Below are positions 53,924 through 64,000 of a stretch of 64,000 bases of DNA, one piece after another. How positions within the stretch are numbered: position 1 is the first letter of the stretch; the number at the start of each line of letters is the position of its first letter. Location of the stretch: positions 73,363,407-73,427,406 of the forward strand of contig OX638372.1 of assembly GCA_951812925.1 (NCBI GenBank). The letters are read 5' to 3'. The stretch is from Calliopum simillimum. Lineage: Eukaryota > Arthropoda > Insecta > Diptera > Lauxaniidae. A program made the position numbers and the translations under genes. The notes under the pieces are model-generated. The model was not told where the DNA came from. It made no database searches and saw nothing but the letters and a program-made list of their open reading frames with translations.

Positions 53924-54759
53924 AATTGATAAATCTGAATATATTCGAAAATGGCCCTACCTCATCAAAGCAGATTTTGATGGATATGAAAATCAACGAC
54001 CAACAATTCTTATTCCTGAAGATATAGGATTGCTAACAGCAACGCGAGCAGAAATTCACGATAAAACAGACTCATCAATAGCACGTTACACTTGGCTAGG
54101 ATGGGTTATCAGTGGCGATCACGGTGACGTTTCCGATACAGCTATGGTGTGCCAAATTGAGCAGATTAATACAAACAACGACTAACATGAGCTGGTGAAG
54201 CAGAGAGGATTAATGAGCTTTGACATTAATGGAAGCCACAGCCAATCAAGATGAAAATGGTAGATGAGAGATAGGACTGTTGTGGAAAAATAACAGTTTC
54301 ACACCTCCGAAAAGCAAGTCAACAGCATTAAAACGGCTTGAAAAGTACGTATAGTATTTGACGCAGCATCCAAGGTACATGGTGTTTGCCTCAATGATGC
54401 ACTAATTCAAGGAATAAGGACCTGATCTTTTGGAGACTCTACCTAGCTAGCGTATTGGTTAAATTTCGACAAGGGCGTTATGGTTGCATAGGTGACATCC
54501 AGGAAATGGTTCCATAGAGTCAAGATCAGAGAGGAAGACAACACAAGCCAATTCATTCTACGGCAACAACCTGGATGCGAAAAGCCGACAACTTTTATGA
54601 CTGTAATGATTTTTGGCGCGAAATGTTCACCTAGCTGCGCTTTATACATTAAGAATAAAAATGCTGACAAATTTGTGAACGGTTTTCCACATGCAGTGAA
54701 AGCAATCAAATCGAATCATTACATGGACGATTTTCTTGGTAGTACTGATACGATTGATA
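53924..54759 (+). pseudogene. BEL/Pao remnant: reverse transcriptase part 1
   Basis: IDKSEYIRKWPYLIKADFDG and TARYTWLGWV-like protease-to-RT linker, then RT blocks: VRIVFDAASKVHGVCLNDAL, GRYGCIGDIQEMFHRVKIRE-like, VMIFGAKCSPSCALY and the catalytic HYMDDFL near 54720. Several stops and shifts show that it is dead. It belongs to the same plus-strand element as 52770-53188 and is cut at about 54760 by a palindrome. Confidence 0.85.
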
Positions 54760-55292
54760 ACACAGGCCTAAAAAATTTGGCAAAGTTATTTTACCAGAAA
54801 CCAGACCATACTTTTCCGATGTATTTAAATCCAAATCCAGGGTCAGAATTGCTCTATTGGCTCAGGAGATATCCTAACCTAAAAGTGCTAAAAACACCGT
54901 TTCAGCCTATATTTACGGTTATATATCATCGCCTATTGATTTTTTCTCCAAAACCTGTGAACATCACCTTAAAGTATGACCCTTAATCTTTTAAATGCCG
55001 TTGAGTTTGCTCAAATATCTGTTTTTTCCACTGAGATATGCCACTTTGAGGTTTGGCTGTTTGGATTGATGGGTTTGTGGAAAGAGTTGTTTGTTCACAT
55101 ACATAAATTCATAAAGTTTTAATTTTTCAAAGTGGCATATCTCAGTGAAAAAAAAAGATATTTGAGCAAACTCAACGGCATTTAAAAGATGATGGTTTTG
55201 AAGTAAAAATCGATAGGCGACAAATAAATCAAAATAAATCGGAAAGGTATAGTCTGGTTTCTGGTAAAATTTTTTGTAGACCTGTGTAATGC
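54760..55292. mobile_element. ~530-bp palindromic element with ACAGGCC-type ends
   Basis: ACACAGGCCTAAAAAATTTG at the left is mirrored by AAATTTTTTGTAGACCTGTG-like at the right; AGAAACCAGACCATACTTTTC and GAGTTTGCTCAAATATCT occur in both orientations. It shares its CACAGGCC-plus-A-tract ends with 51888-52480. It splits the BEL/Pao RT. Confidence 0.75.
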
Positions 55293-55660
55293 ACGGAAAT
55301 TAATAAAAGATGTTGGAAAAATTAATTTTGTCGGAGGGTTCATAATGAGGAATTGGTGCAGTTCTGAACCAAGCATTCTTGCCAATATGCCTGCTGAACT
55401 GATGCGCACCGACAAATCCATTGAAATTGACAAGTCAGCTAATGTTAATCGAGCTCTTCGCATAAAGTGGAACCTGAATGAAGATGAGCTTAGCTTTTCA
55501 TCGAACTTTGTAAAAATTGATGATAACTTGATAAGAGGCCCTCTAGGGTTTGTAGCACACTTTTACTATAATAGGGCGAATTTTATTGCAACAGAATTTT
55601 ATTGCAACATATATGTAAGGCGTTCTGGAATCGACTGAAACATGCAATTACCTTATGCAC
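55293..55660 (+). pseudogene. BEL/Pao remnant: connection region
   Basis: FVGGFIMRNWCSSEPSILAN then LRIKWNLNEDELSF matches the GGF.LRKW.SN and LG..W...D..F blocks after RT in BEL/Pao polyproteins. It continues the reading from 54759 and is cut by the foldback at 55768. Confidence 0.8.
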
Positions 55661-56329
55661 TAAGATCAGAATGGAACGCATAGCTTGAAGATCTGCAAAA
55701 AAAATAGCAAAAGTTAAAATTAAAAGATACTATTCAACGTTAATTGCACATTAGATTGGGTCGATCTCCACTCAAAAAAAAAAAAAAAGGTTGAAAAAAC
55801 CACCCAATATTTTATTTTTATTTGAAAGCTAACCAAAGTTGTAAAGGGCTTAGCAAGGCCTACATTTTTTCCTTATGTCTTTCGGGCGTCCAATGTCATA
55901 TTCAATATTACGACCTAGTTTCTCTGGTTCGTATCCCCCTAAATGAAATTTTTTTTTTTTTTTCATAAAGTTAAAGTCTGAAAATACATTTACATTTTGC
56001 AAACAAAATTCTCTATTAGGTTTTCAAACAAAGAAGTTATAGCAGTTTAAAGTTTTAATGCATTCCCTACATAAAAAGATTTCTTAAAATCAAAACTTGT
56101 TATAGTGCAGGCAAATTAGGTATTCATTTCTAATTTCGTTGAACATGCACCGATTTTGATCCGACAAGACTCATTTTGTTTGTAATAAAATTTAAAACAA
56201 AACCAACACATTAGATTTTTCCGCCCTTTCCCCAAAATTTCTTTAGTCCCCCGTGAACCTTCAAAATCGGATAAATTCAATAAAGCTGTTCTAAAATGCT
56301 TAAAAATGGAAAGTTATGCTATTCACGGG

Positions 56330-56640
56330 GTTCTCTAGATTGCTGAATCCAAATTTGATGTTGGAAAATTAAAAAACTCAAAATGGCGCCCGAAAAACTG
56401 CGTACATACCCATTTTAAGCACCAAAAATGGGAAAAAATCATTATAGGGGGTTTTAGCCTAGAAGTCTTGTTACATTGAATGAATTTATACGGTCGGTGT
56501 GGGATATTGTTTTTTATACTATAAAAAGTAAAGTTTACCAAAATTTTTTTTGGGTTTTTGATTTGTTTATTATTTAAGCAATAACTATAAAAAGTTAATA
56601 CAACTCAAAATTAAAAATATTTGTAACAATTTGCAAACCA
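56330..56640. other. Palindrome-derived sequence with GCTGAATCC block
   Basis: GATTGCTGAATCCAAATTTG (56338-56357) is a diverged version of the shared GGTCGCTGAAT block. It is followed by CAAAATGGCGCCCGAAAAAC. No ORF is supported. Confidence 0.5.
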
Positions 56641-56654
56641 TTTTTTCTAAACTA

Positions 56655-57400
56655 ATTTGAGGTCGCTGAACACGAAATACCCAATTATTTTTTTTTCCTT
56701 GCGGCCGTTCCCGAGTTATTCGTTAATTTATATTTTCGAGGTTATAGCTTCATATACATCAATATATTTCTATGACGCCAAGTTCGATCAATTTTATTTT
56801 TCCACGTTTACAAAGAGTGATTAATGGCGCTTCTAACGATTATACCAATGATTATGCTTCGAACAAAATTGACTGAGTTATAGCAGAAAAAAGTTTGAAA
56901 TTTCACAAATTTTTGAAATTTTTTACATCAACTTCAAATGAAACATTTGGTTTTTGGCATGTAATTTTTTTAAATACTTATTTTTTAGCAATTTTATTAA
57001 ATGGCGTATATAATTGCAAACATTTTAAGCCTATGTTGAGTAAAATTGAATGAAATTTCCAAAAGATATTAAGGTTTTAGTGCAATAAGGAAGATGTGAG
57101 AATTTTCGAAATGTTCGGCCTGAGTCAACAGATCCAATTTTTTAGCCTCCAGATAGGACACCCTACACTTATCGAACACTTTAAAGATGTTTTAAGTAAC
57201 TTCTAATCATTCTCTGTAGAAGAACATTGCGGATTGTATCAAAAATATTAATTTTTGAAAGAAATCGGAATTTCCCTCTTGCACTAAAACCTTAATATCT
57301 TATATAAATTGCATTCGATTTTGATCAACATAGACTTAAAATGTTTGTTTGTATATGCACTCCATCACTTTCCGATTTCAACGAATCGGGTATGCGAAAC
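56655..57400. mobile_element. Diverged relative of the 24080-24766 foldback arm
   Basis: It repeats the same blocks in the same order as 24130-24750: GGTCGCTGAACACGAAATAC (56661), GAGGTTATAGCTTCAT (56735), AAATTGACTGAGTTATAGC (56868), then a small palindrome around ATTAAGGTTTTAGTGCAATA (57069) and its complement near 57283. Sequence between the blocks is hardly conserved. Confidence 0.65.
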
Positions 57401-57482
57401 TTGTCGAGTAAGAACTTGTCACTAAGTTACTTTGAATAACATATTTTAAAGTTCTCGAGTTCGTGATAAACATAGTACGAAA

Positions 57483-58066
57483 TCCGGCAGTAAAAAAACG
57501 TATCGATCGAGTTTTTAGTTAAAATATTTTAATACAATATTTTTATATCAACATATTTTTGGCGGGTTGTCTATCAAAATGTGGCCGCAAGTATTTTCAA
57601 ATTGCGATAACTTATGAACCGTGAGTCGCACGAGAAAAAGTGCCCAGATCTTTTTTATGGAGAGTCATATGCTCTACAAGTAATTTTTATTATATAAAAA
57701 AAAAATTACCGTTTAGGAGTTATTTATTAAAAACCGATTTTTTTTACGTTTGTTGTTTGTTGCGCGAAAAAAATCGGTTTTTATTAAAAACCGATTTTTT
57801 TTACGTTTGTTGTTTATTGCGTAAAAAAATCGGTTTTTTTTAACATACGAGTATAATGAAAATTACATGCATGTGACTCTTCATAAAAAAGATTTTGACA
57901 CTTTTCCCTGTGACACTCACGGTTCATAAGTTATCGCAATTTGAAAATACTAGAGGCCACATTTTGATAAGCAACCCAGCAAAAATATATTTCCCCATTC
58001 ATAAATATATGTAAAAATTAAATTATAACTAAAAACTCGATCGATACGTTTTTTTACTGCCGGATC
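57483..58066. mobile_element. ~585-bp palindrome, ATCCGGCAGTAAAAAAACG ends
   Basis: ATCCGGCAGTAAAAAAACGT at the left mirrors the right end, including ATCGATCGAG. The inner arms hold AACTTATGAACCGTGAGTCG (57610) and CATATGCTCTACAAGTAAT (57667), the block shared with 15235 and 18645. The central AAAAAATCGGTTTTT repeats generate the 57640-57843 open frame, which is not a gene. Confidence 0.75.
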
Positions 58067-58281
58067 TTAGACTAACATGTATTTTGAAAAAAGTGGAATC
58101 AACAAAACTATTTAAATTGTCTACGAAACGCGTTGTTATAGAACATTTGTTGTTTTTGAAACATAACGGTTGTTCAAGTGTCCCAAAAATTGATACGAGG
58201 TTTCATAATTATTCGTAAATTAGCTATTTCGGCCAATTTCATTTTGGTAACTACTGATAACGACTCACATTTTGTGTTATT

Positions 58282-58532
58282 CAGGCATGTTCTGAAATCC
58301 GATTCACTTCGGAAACGGAATGAAAGCAATCTCCAAGAGCTCCGCATTTCGATAATAAACATCCAATTGGATTTATGTCTCGGTAAATCAAAAAGGAACC
58401 GTTAGCATATTTTATTTGTTGAAATACAAATCCGATTCCATTTTATTTGTCGCAATGCAGAGCTCTTGAAGATTGCTTTCATTCCGTTTCCGAAGTGAAT
58501 CGGATTTCAGAACATGCCTGAATATTAATAAA
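58282..58532. mobile_element. ~250-bp MITE, TCAGGCATGTTCTGAAATCC ends
   Basis: TCAGGCATGTTCTGAAATCC at the left and the exact complement at the right; about 65 bases of each arm match, including CACTTCGGAAACGGAATGAA. No certain target duplication. Confidence 0.8.
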
Positions 58533-59160
58533 TATGGATTTTTATACCAATGACTATTCCCATAAAAAAAGCTTTCGCGTTTTATTTCATTTTAAGTAAG
58601 CAAGAGGTAACATACTTATACTTAACAATAACGATTCACAATGTTGTTTTATGAGACCATATACATATTTGTAGAAAAATTTTTCATGATAAATTAACAT
58701 AAATTTTTCAGTTTTTCATGAATTCCAAAAAATTTTTGAACAAGTTTTGATTTTAAGAAATCTTTTTTATGTAGGGATTGCATTAAAACTTTGAACTGCT
58801 ATAACATCTTTGTTTGTAAACTTAATAGAGCACTTTCTTGGCAAAATTTTAATATATTTTCAAACACTTTAATATTATGAAAAAAAAAATTTCATTTAGG
58901 GGGATACGAACCAGAGAAACTAAGTCTTACTATCGAACATGACCTCGTACGTCCAAAAGACATAAAGAAAAAATGTAGGCCTAGCTAAGCCCTTTACAAC
59001 GATACATAATTTTTGAACATCGGGCATCAGCTAGCAAAGTTATGGAAAAAAGCCCTTTTTGTCTCTTTCTTGAGTGGTCCGAAAAAAAAAAAATTTTTAT
59101 GTCACCCAGATTCTCACAAGGTAAGTTTTCAAAAAGAGGGCGGTTTTTCTAAAATAATTG

Positions 59161-59920
59161 TATACTTTTGTTGACGCCAGTGAAGAAGCGTACGCTGCAG
59201 TGTCTTATTTTAGAATTGAATATAACGGCAAGGTAGATGTGACGTTTGTGGAAGTTAAGGCGGAAGTAGCTCCACTCAAGCCCACGACAGTTTAGAGTTA
59301 CAGATTAGAGTTACAAGCAGGACTTACTGGCAACAGACTTGCTGACTTCATCAAACATTCGCATGATCTATGCATTAGCCGTACACTATTTTGGAGTGAT
59401 TCGATGACAGTGCTTCATACGCTGCGTTCAGATGCACGACGCTTTAAGCAATATGTATCACACCGATTTAAGAATCGACGAAAAGGAGAGTTTACCGCTA
59501 AGGAACTTAACACTGCCGAAACTATGCTAATACGTCAACCACAATTAGACTCATTTCTAAATAAATTTGATGATTTAAAGAAAAAAGATAAGATTGACAG
59601 CAATAGACGTTTATACAAATGACACTGATGGCTAGTTGAGGATTTCTGGACGACTTAACACAATAAATACAATCCCTTGGCGGTTCAAATCAGATCTGAC
59701 AACGGAACTAATTATTGTAGCGCGAGATTGAAATTTGCATGAAAAAGATTGACAACGACGAAATCCTTCGACTTATGACTATTCAACGCATCGAAAGGAC
59801 TTTCAATCCACCAGCCAGTCCATGGGAGAGGCATGGAAAAGATTGATACGTACAACGAAAAATGCTCTTGAAATGCGACATTGAAACAGCGTTATCCTAC
59901 TGATGGCATGATTCAGATAT
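59161..59920 (+). pseudogene. BEL/Pao remnant: RNase H and integrase start
   Basis: FVDASEEAYAAVSYFRIEYN and [20 protein letters not shown] are RNase H blocks of BEL/Pao. [20 protein letters not shown] and IRSDNGTNYCSA-like are from the integrase (the latter its D-N-G catalytic region). Frames shift repeatedly. A CR1-group LINE fragment interrupts it near 59925. Confidence 0.8.
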
Positions 59921-59924
59921 TTCA

Positions 59925-60841
59925 TTTCATTTCATTTCATTTATTTGATACAATTTGTTAGCATATAAGAATACAAGTTCTTTTAAATGCAATAGATTAA
60001 ATTAAGATAACAAATTAAGCTTAGTGTTTACATTTTACATAAAATCACAATAATAATGATCAACATATAAAAGCACAAAATTTTACACAAATACCTATCT
60101 AACTAGTCGTGGTCAAAAGTATTAAAAAACATCCTAAACATATTTGATAGCTTACGGCTAATGCAAAAAAGAAAAAAAAAAAAAAAAAATAAGAAAAAAG
60201 AAGATGCGAAAAAAAAAGTATATAAAATAAATATGAGGTTAGAAAGTTAAGAAAAGTAGTGAAAAATTAGCTGCCTAAACTTTTTACAATTGGATTCACA
60301 TTTGAGGTGACGTGGAAGGGAGTTCCATAAACGAATAGTGCTAACAAAAAACAGTCTTGAGGAGGTTAAATACTTAAAAAAAGGGATAATGACATTATGA
60401 TTTCGGATTTGCTGACCGAATTGTAATTTTTCATATAAGTAATTTGGCGTCCTGGTATATACAATTTTATGCAAAAAGATCAAGTTTCTAACACTGAAAT
60501 AATCAGTTAGACTACATTTAAGAAGACATTTACTATATGATGAGATATGGTCAAATCTGCTTAGGCCATACACATAACGCGTTGCATTGTTAAATGCAAT
60601 TTGCAACTTGTGGAAAGAGTGGGAATCGAGCTTAGGGTAGACATTTTCGGAATATGATATGAAAGGCATTATCAACTGCATAAAAAGACGCTTCCTGGTT
60701 TCGACTGGAACAAAAGAAGCAGTCATCCTTAAATTTCTTAGTGTATAGTAAATTTTACTAATAACCAAATTGATATGCTCTTCACAGGTCATTTTTGAGT
60801 TTAAGAGAAAACCTAAGCTCTTGGATTTCATCACAAATTCT
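59925..60841 (-). mobile_element. 5'-truncated CR1-group LINE fragment
   Basis: Minus-strand open frame (60247-60834, 195 aa) matches the C-terminal third of the ORF2 at 30039-32873: LGFLLNSKMTCEEHINLVIS, RNLRMTASFVPVETRKRL, IFLHKIVYTRTPNYLYEK and VSTIRLWNSLPRHLK. The 3' tail on the plus strand is TTTCATTTCATTTCATTTAT, the same tail type. The 5' side is cut off in the post-RT region. It inserted in the BEL/Pao integrase. Confidence 0.88.
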
Positions 60842-61040
60842 AACTGAAGTTGAACGTATTCTTAATTTACGACCGCTCGCTGAAGTGTCTGAGCATCCGG
60901 ATGATGGAGACACGTTAACACCAAATCACTTCCTTATTGGACGATCGTCTCAAAGTGCACCTATGGGACAATTTGACGACAAAGATTTATTACTGCGAAC
61001 TTATTACTTTCTGTGGTACGTGTATATTGCTTTTCATCAG
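60842..61040 (+). pseudogene. BEL/Pao remnant: integrase C-terminus
   Basis: LTEVERILNLRPLAEVSEHP followed by LTPNHFLIGRSS is the conserved end of BEL/Pao integrases. Its first codons abut the LINE fragment. After about 61040 the similarity stops; no 3' LTR was recognised. Confidence 0.82.
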
Positions 61041-61099
61041 AGCTAAAATAATCATTTCGGGAACGTTTTTGAAAAGCTCATGAAATAGCCAAAAAATAC

Positions 61100-61768
61100 G
61101 GTGGCACTCAAAAGCGGCGAAAAAAATAGCGGCCAACAAAAAGGGGCCAAAAAATAGCGGCGGAATAAAAAGGGGGCAAATATAAAAAGGGGCCAAAAAA
61201 AAGGGGCCAAAAAATAGCGGCCAAAAAAAAGGGGCCAAAAAATAGCGGCCAAAAAAAAAGCGGCCGAAGGAAAAAAGAGGCCAAAAATGGTTAAAGTGTT
61301 AAATTATCATTATTTTGTTAAAAATCAAAGACATTAGGTAAAATAGTAAAGTAAATTGACAAATTGTGTAAATAATAAATGGAAAAAAATAGTCACTTTT
61401 GAAAATCAAATGAGTTCAATTTAGAATTTCATCAAGTCAACATTAAATCACATTCACTATAATTAACTTCATTGTACTTCTTAACTAACTTTTTCCATGT
61501 ATTATTTACACAATTTGTCAATTTACTATTTTACCTAATGTCTTTGATTTTTAATAAAATAATGATAATTTAACACTTTAATCATTTTTGGCCTCTTTTT
61601 TCCTTTGGCCGCTTTTTTTTGGCCGCTATTTTTTGGCCCCTTTTTTTGGCCGCTATTTTTTGGCCCCTTTTTGTATTTGGCCCCTTTTTTTTTTTGGCCG
61701 CTTTTTTTTTGCCGCTATTTTTTGGCCCCTTTTTTTTGGCCGCTATTTTTTGGCCGCCTTTGAGTGGA
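61100..61768. mobile_element. Foldback of GGGGCCAAAAAATAGCGGCC units
   Basis: GGTGGCACTCAAAAGCGGC at the left is mirrored by GGCCGCCTTTGAGTGGAA at the right. Each arm (about 61105-61290 and 61580-61765) is a run of short units alternating GGGGCC and GCGGCC with A6-A9 tracts. CCAAAAAATAC lies just outside both ends (61089-61099 and 61769-61779) and may be an 11-bp duplication or just a stray unit. The spacer arms (61320-61560) are also inverted. Open frames rich in FWPLFFG are artefacts. Confidence 0.75.
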
Positions 61769-62049
61769 ACCAAAAAATACTTAAGTAAGATTTTTTTTTT
61801 TGCTTAATATACATAATGGCAAAGTATATACTTATCAATAAAACGTTACAAAATAAATAAAAAATTATACAAACAAAATCTATCTGAAGTAAAATTCATG
61901 AAAATCTAAAAGAATTTCCTTTTTAAGTTTGAAATTTAGGATATAAAACAAAGGTGCTTATCAAAATTATAGGACACTTTTATAATTTTCTTTCAAACCA
62001 CGCCAAAAATGCGGTAGTTGTGTTTTTGCAGAAACGGAAAATGTCATTT

Positions 62050-63100
62050 AAACGTAATAAAAATAAGCTTCAAAATGTATATATTTTATATATATTTAGC
62101 GCAGCATTAAAGAAGCGCCGCTGCTTTTAGTTAGAATACACACAACTTGCTACCGTATCAAAATTATAGGACACATTTTTAATTTTACATTTACAACAAA
62201 TAACGAGAAAACCAATGTAAGTATTCTTCAAATTAACGAAGGTTAGTCGTCAGAGTCACACCATTATTGCAAATGTTTTTAAAAATCCTGAATGTTATGG
62301 TAAAACACGCTGTTTAGGAAGAGACCAGTCCTTTATTCACGCGATAGAGGCCAATTTGCGAAAAAGCAAGCAATTTCTTTTCATTATACGCCCTACTTGC
62401 TGTTTCTTGCAGTCAAAAAGTGTCGAAAAGGACTTTTTAGCGTACGTGAAAGACATCAGCACTTATAGTCCGAATTGAAATTAAAAAAGTGTGCCATCTA
62501 AAAAATAGACAACAAAGCGGTCTCCACTATTTTTACATAAAATAAATAGCAATCATGCTAGGACTCAGTATGAAATTTTTACTTTACAAAATTAGCATTA
62601 AATTAAACGTGAATTTTTGGAGAAAATAAGGGACTCTTCCTCAGATCACGTCAATGATGGCGAAATTCATCTGGTTCATCCAAATCTCGCTAAACAGTCC
62701 TTTGCGACACTTTTTGACTGCAAGAAGTATGAAGTAGGGCGTGTAATGAAAAGAAATTTCGCAAATTGGCCTTTATCGAGTGGAGGAAGGACTGGTCTCT
62801 TCATAAACAGCGTGTTTTACATCCGACGACTTTTCCGTTAAATTTGCCCAAACTTGTTCATCGACCTATAAATTCGGTGAAGAAAGCATTTTTACCGTTG
62901 GAAAAAAACAAGGGGCCTAAATTGGAAACTAACCTTCGTTAATTTGAAGAATACTTGGCTTTCTCGTTATTTGTTGTAAATGTAAAATTAAAAATGTGGC
63001 AAGTAGGCAAAACTGTGTGTATTCTAACTTAAAGCAGCGGCGCTTCTTTAATGCTGCGTTAAATATATATACATTTTAAAGCTTATTCTTAATTTATTGT
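62050..63100. mobile_element. ~1-kb foldback, possibly derived from a Tc1-like element
   Basis: AATAAGCTTCAAAATGTAT near 62060 mirrors 63070-63090; CTTTAATGCTGCG, AGCGCCGCTGCTTT and ACAAATAACGAGAAA segments also mirror. Inside both arms is a coding-like tract (FKNPECYGKTRCLGRDQS on the left, its decayed mirror on the right) that loosely recalls Tc1 N-terminal regions. TCAAAATTATAGGACAC occurs twice on the left (61967 and 62157). The ORF 62617-62841 is antisense palindrome sequence. Confidence 0.6.
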
Positions 63101-63618
63101 ACATGCATAGAACTAAGGCTTTTAAATGTGACTACTGTATTTTTTAGGAAGATATCTCAAATTGCATGGGTTAAACCTTATTTATGTAACGTTCCTGGAA
63201 ATGATCAATTCATGAAATTTAATATATTTAACTTAGAAGGGACATGAAATTATTTAATTGCTTTGCTTTATTATGCAAAGTATTTAATCTTGAGGTGCAT
63301 TTGAGCAAAGAAGCACATAGTTAGTTAATGGAAACCTGTAAACCGTCATTCCGGGAACGTTTCACATATCATATAAGCGTCCTTGGAAAGACGAGTTTAA
63401 CTAAAAGCGCGCTTTATTCTTACAGTTTTAATTTGAGCCGTGGTTTGACATGATAAATGTAAAATATTTTCTGTTAGTACTTTAAATTTGTACCCTTAAA
63501 GGTGTTATTTTTTTCAGCATTTCAAAGAAATATAGGCGTTCTCGGAATGACGCCCCATTGATATGTGCTCTATAAATTATGAATTAAAATAGTAGTTTCC
63601 AATGAAAAATAACTTATT
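63101..63618. other. Non-coding interval with recurring GGAACG/GGAATGACG motifs
   Basis: AACGTTCCTGGAAATGA (63190), TCATTCCGGGAACGTTTCAC (63350), GCGTCCTTGGAAAGACG (63379) and GGCGTTCTCGGAATGACGC (63537) are spaced variants of one theme. No gene seen. Confidence 0.4.
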
Positions 63619-63960
63619 TGCCGAAAAAAACTTGTCAAGTTCTTGTCATTGTATCAGAAATGTATATCAAAATGATATCAAAAATGTATCAGCCGCTGAT
63701 ATCCATTTTTTTTATATCATTTTGATATATTTTTGATATCATTGAAAAAGATGTCAATTTTGTATCAGAAATATATATCAGAATGATATCAAAAATTTAT
63801 CAGCCGCTGATATCCTTTTTTTGTATATCATAAATATCAATTTTTGATATCATTGAAAAACATGTCAATTTTGTATCAGAAATGTATATTGAAATGATAT
63901 CAAAAATTTATCAGCCGCTGATATCAATTTTGTATCAGAAATGTATAGGAGCATTCCAGT
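63619..63960. mobile_element. Partial copy of the GATATC foldback family
   Basis: Begins CCGAAAAAAACTTGTCAAGT and runs through the 59-bp-type units (TATCAGCCGCTGATATCC, ATTTTGATATATTTTTGATATC) in the opposite orientation to 5215-5640. The window ends about 40 bases later, so its far end is not seen. Confidence 0.75.
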
Positions 63961-64000
63961 GAAAATGGTTTTTTTTAGCAGATGTTTCAGATTTATTTTT

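Larger units (their letters stand above)
55768..59078. mobile_element. 3.3-kb foldback with nested palindromes, CCACTCAA ends
   Basis: Outer arms 55768-56105 and about 58735-59078 are inverted copies: AAAGGGCTTAGCAAGGCCTA near 55845 against TAGGCCTAGCTAAGCCCTTT near 58977, GGTTCGTATCCCCCTAAATG near 55926 against its complement near 58893, and TGCATTCCCTACATAAAAAG near 56057 against 58768. Inside lie palindromic units at 56655-57400, 57483-58066 and 58282-58532. It separates BEL/Pao connection from RNase H. Confidence 0.75.

Noticed and set aside
61582..61807. FWPLFFG-rich or KKGPK-rich open frames
   Set aside because: Translations of the GGGGCC/A-tract units in the foldback arms.
1..64000. 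tRNA, rRNA, bacterial operons or viral genomes
   Set aside because: No cloverleaf, rRNA-like block, operon structure or viral structural gene was seen; the retroelements are LINE, Penelope and BEL/Pao types.

Overview
This window is eukaryotic and almost certainly dipteran, most likely a cyclorrhaphan fly; a tephritid-like genome would fit, but I cannot fix the species. The grounds are AT-rich DNA with GT-AG introns, a cyclin K-like sequence closest to fly cyclin K as I know it, DINE-1/INE-1-like repeats, and fly-type LINE, Penelope-like, mariner and BEL/Pao elements. It is a transposon graveyard, probably within or between very large introns. The only host-type coding pieces are two minus-strand exons with good splice sites (13278-13510 and 48357-48485) and a broken cyclin K copy.

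Layout. 1-13111: an old minus-strand LINE is split by a 1.23 kb palindromic element (2650-3876, TSD TAA) and by a complete ~7 kb RNase H-bearing LINE (4218-11189, 11-bp TSD). The young LINE's 5' region itself holds a GATATC-rich foldback (4530-5648). A 1.3 kb palindrome (TSD CCTA) follows. 13278-13510: host exon. 13569-20022: a large foldback enclosing the intron-containing cyclin K copy and several smaller palindromes. 20425-35486: a DINE-1-like repeat split by a truncated LINE and by a ~13 kb element (22334-35405, TSD ATAT). That element holds a second foldback carrying a head-to-head Penelope pair (with a 200-N gap) and an apparently intact CR1-like LINE. 35491-46010: another DINE-1-like copy and a 2.7 kb tandem duplication whose second copy took in a deleted Tc1/mariner element (TSD TA) and a 1.6 kb foldback (TSD TAGT). 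A mariner-type transposase there is split by a foldback (TSD GAA) that holds two further elements (TSDs TTAA and ATT). 47200-50707: a DD34D mariner 3' half, host exon, third DINE-1-like copy. 51336-63100: a decayed BEL/Pao retrotransposon interrupted by foldbacks and a LINE fragment, then two more foldbacks. 63619-64000: part of a second GATATC element.

The main biological signal is the density of foldback elements. Several otherwise dissimilar palindromes share short conserved blocks (a GGTCGCTGAAT-type block, a GAGTTATAGC-type block, an AACTTATGAACCGTGAGTCG-type block and an ATTAAGGTTTTAGTG core). Three families have GAG...CTC ends and 4-bp target duplications. This looks like a diverged, modular superfamily of foldback transposons that I cannot match to a named family. 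One large foldback surrounds an intron-containing gene copy, which may be captured. All boundaries were read by eye; none was aligned by software.
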